From Burkholderiaceae bacterium (GTDB taxonomy: Bacteria > Pseudomonadota > Gammaproteobacteria > Burkholderiales > Burkholderiaceae), in the NCBI GenBank assembly GCA_947457745.1, contig CANGWT010000065.1, forward strand, positions 1 to 8,346: 8,346 nucleotides of DNA, written 5' to 3'. A program made the position numbers and the translations under genes. The notes beneath the pieces were generated by a model. It was given only the letters and a program-made list of their open reading frames with translations. It had not been told where the DNA came from and ran no database searches. Each line of letters opens with the position of its first letter. Position 1 is the first letter of the stretch. This document shows positions 7,200 through 8,346 of the stretch, one piece after another.

Positions 7200-8346
7200 T
7201 CAAGTTTCGGCTATTAGGTCATGCCCTTGGGAGTTAATCACCAGTACCTTGATAATTTCACCAGCTCGGTAGCGCTTGGATGGCTTACTTGGAGGTAAAA
7301 CCCTCACCAAGCCATCAATTTCAGGAGCATCGCCAATAGTACGTCCCACTGCACCTGAATCATCCACCCGATCAATGATGACCTGAATACGCTTGCCTAT
7401 TTTTCTTGCAAGTCGTTTAGTCGAGATTTCCTCAGCTTTAGCCATGAAACGAGCACGACGCTCTTCTCGCAATTCATCCGGAATTGGATTATCCAAAGCA
7501 TTGGCAGTCGCTCCATCAACCGGCGAATAGGCAAAACAGCCCGCGCGATCAATTTGAGCGTCATCGAGGAAATTCAATAAGTGCAAAAACTCCTCTTCAG
7601 TTTCACCAGGGAAGCCCGCGATAAAGGTGCTCCGAATTACCAAGTCAGGGCAAGCAGCTCGCCATGCCTGAATGCGCTCTAAATTCTTTTCGCCGCTGGC
7701 AGGGCGTTTCATACGCTTAAGGACATCTGGATGCGAGTGTTGCAAAGGAATATCCAAATAAGGAAGTACGCCAAAACCGTGATCAGCAAACTCGGTCATT
7801 AAAGGCAAGACATTATCGACATGTGGATATGGATAAACATAATGCAGGCGCACCCAAGCTTGATGCTCTCTCGCAATTTGGTTTAAGGCGTTTACCAAAT
7901 CAAACATTCTCGTCTTAACAGGTTTGCCATCCCAAAAGCCAGTGCGATATTGAATATCAACGCCATAGGCACTCGTATCTTGGGAAACAACCAGCAACTC
8001 TTTTACGCCTGACTCAAATAATTTTTTTGCCTCTAGCAAGACTTCACCAATCGGACGTGAAACTAAATCACCGCGCATGCTTGGGATAATGCAGAAAGTA
8101 CAGCGGTGATTACATCCCTCAGATATTTTTAAGTACGCATAATGTTTTGGTGTGAGCTTAACGCCAATTGGTGGCAGCAAATCAGTAAAGGGATCATGCG
8201 GCTTTGGGAGATGCAAATGAATGGCCTGCATTACCTCTTGCGTGGCATGTGGCCCAGTAACAGCGAGGACTTTAGGGTGAATGCTTTGAATGAGATCGCT
8301 ACCGTCTGCATTTTTTCGGGCACCTAAGCAACCCGTCACAATCACC
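7200..8346 (-). CDS. rimO: Ribosomal protein S12 methylthiotransferase RimO, N-terminus outside window
   Basis: RimO is a radical-SAM enzyme with two iron-sulfur clusters that methylthiolates a conserved aspartate (Asp88 in E. coli S12) of ribosomal protein S12. About 382 of an expected 440-450 residues are present; the gene continues past the right edge, so the first visible codons are internal. Seen in order: the end of the N-terminal MTTase domain with the VTGCLGA cysteine (third cluster ligand, residue 6 of the visible part; the other two are off the edge), the radical-SAM CNHRCTFC motif (visible residues 78-85), SMRGDLVSRP, the HYVYPYPHVD segment that favours RimO over MiaB, the PYLDIPLQHS and STFIAGFPGETEEEF blocks, and a C-terminal TRAM domain (about 310-381). 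The stop is TGA at 7202-7200. The thiolase gene follows on the same strand. Confidence 0.96.
   Translation of the reverse strand, partial: VIVTGCLGARKNADGSDLIQSIHPKVLAVTGPHATQEVMQAIHLHLPKPHDPFTDLLPPIGVKLTPKHYAYLKISEGCNHRCTFCIIPSMRGDLVSRPIGEVLLEAKKLFESGVKELLVVSQDTSAYGVDIQYRTGFWDGKPVKTRMFDLVNALNQIAREHQAWVRLHYVYPYPHVDNVLPLMTEFADHGFGVLPYLDIPLQHSHPDVLKRMKRPASGEKNLERIQAWRAACPDLVIRSTFIAGFPGETEEEFLHLLNFLDDAQIDRAGCFAYSPVDGATANALDNPIPDELREERRARFMAKAEEISTKRLARKIGKRIQVIIDRVDDSGAVGRTIGDAPEIDGLVRVLPPSKPSKRYRAGEIIKVLVINSQGHDLIAET

Noticed and set aside
1..8346. Mobile element, CRISPR array, toxin-antitoxin, phage or biosynthetic cluster
   Set aside because: All coding space is filled by intact housekeeping genes with normal motifs. 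No direct repeat array, transposase or integrase motif, or compositional break was seen. A tRNA gene is present but no att-like repeat or integrase accompanies it.

Overview
The window looks like a stretch of core chromosome from a betaproteobacterium, most likely Polynucleobacter or a close relative in the Burkholderiaceae. This rests on three things: betaproteobacterial-style protein sequences (SerB and the BktB-like thiolase resemble Burkholderia/Cupriavidus proteins as I remember them), moderate GC judged by eye, and tight gene packing. The genus is inference; no database search was possible.

Layout from left to right. The 5' part of a tRNA-Leu (anticodon UAG) lies on the minus strand and runs off the left edge. 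Next, on the minus strand, is a two-gene MEP isoprenoid set, ispD then ispF in transcription order, 24 bp apart. The repair-coupling factor gene mfd is divergent from ispD, with start codons only about 23 bp apart, and is followed 16 bp later on the same strand by serB (phosphoserine phosphatase). serB converges on a minus-strand thiolase gene (BktB/acetyl-CoA acetyltransferase type). Upstream of the thiolase on the same strand is rimO (ribosomal protein S12 methylthiotransferase), which lacks its N-terminus at the right edge.

The genes cover unrelated housekeeping jobs: isoprenoid precursor synthesis (ispD, ispF), transcription-coupled repair (mfd), serine synthesis (serB), acyl-CoA/ketoacyl-CoA metabolism (thiolase), ribosome modification (rimO) and translation (tRNA-Leu). 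All intact genes have full length for their families and keep their catalytic motifs. No intergenic gap exceeds 100 bp, and I see no insertion sequence, phage gene, toxin-antitoxin pair, CRISPR array or sign of recent transfer.

I do not find a previously undescribed system here. The points worth a second look are small and regulatory. A near-consensus promoter would give mfd an mRNA with almost no leader and overlaps a possible divergent ispD promoter. A nested set of inverted repeats sits in the last codons of serB. Several start codons (ispF, ispD, mfd, serB) lack a clear Shine-Dalgarno sequence.
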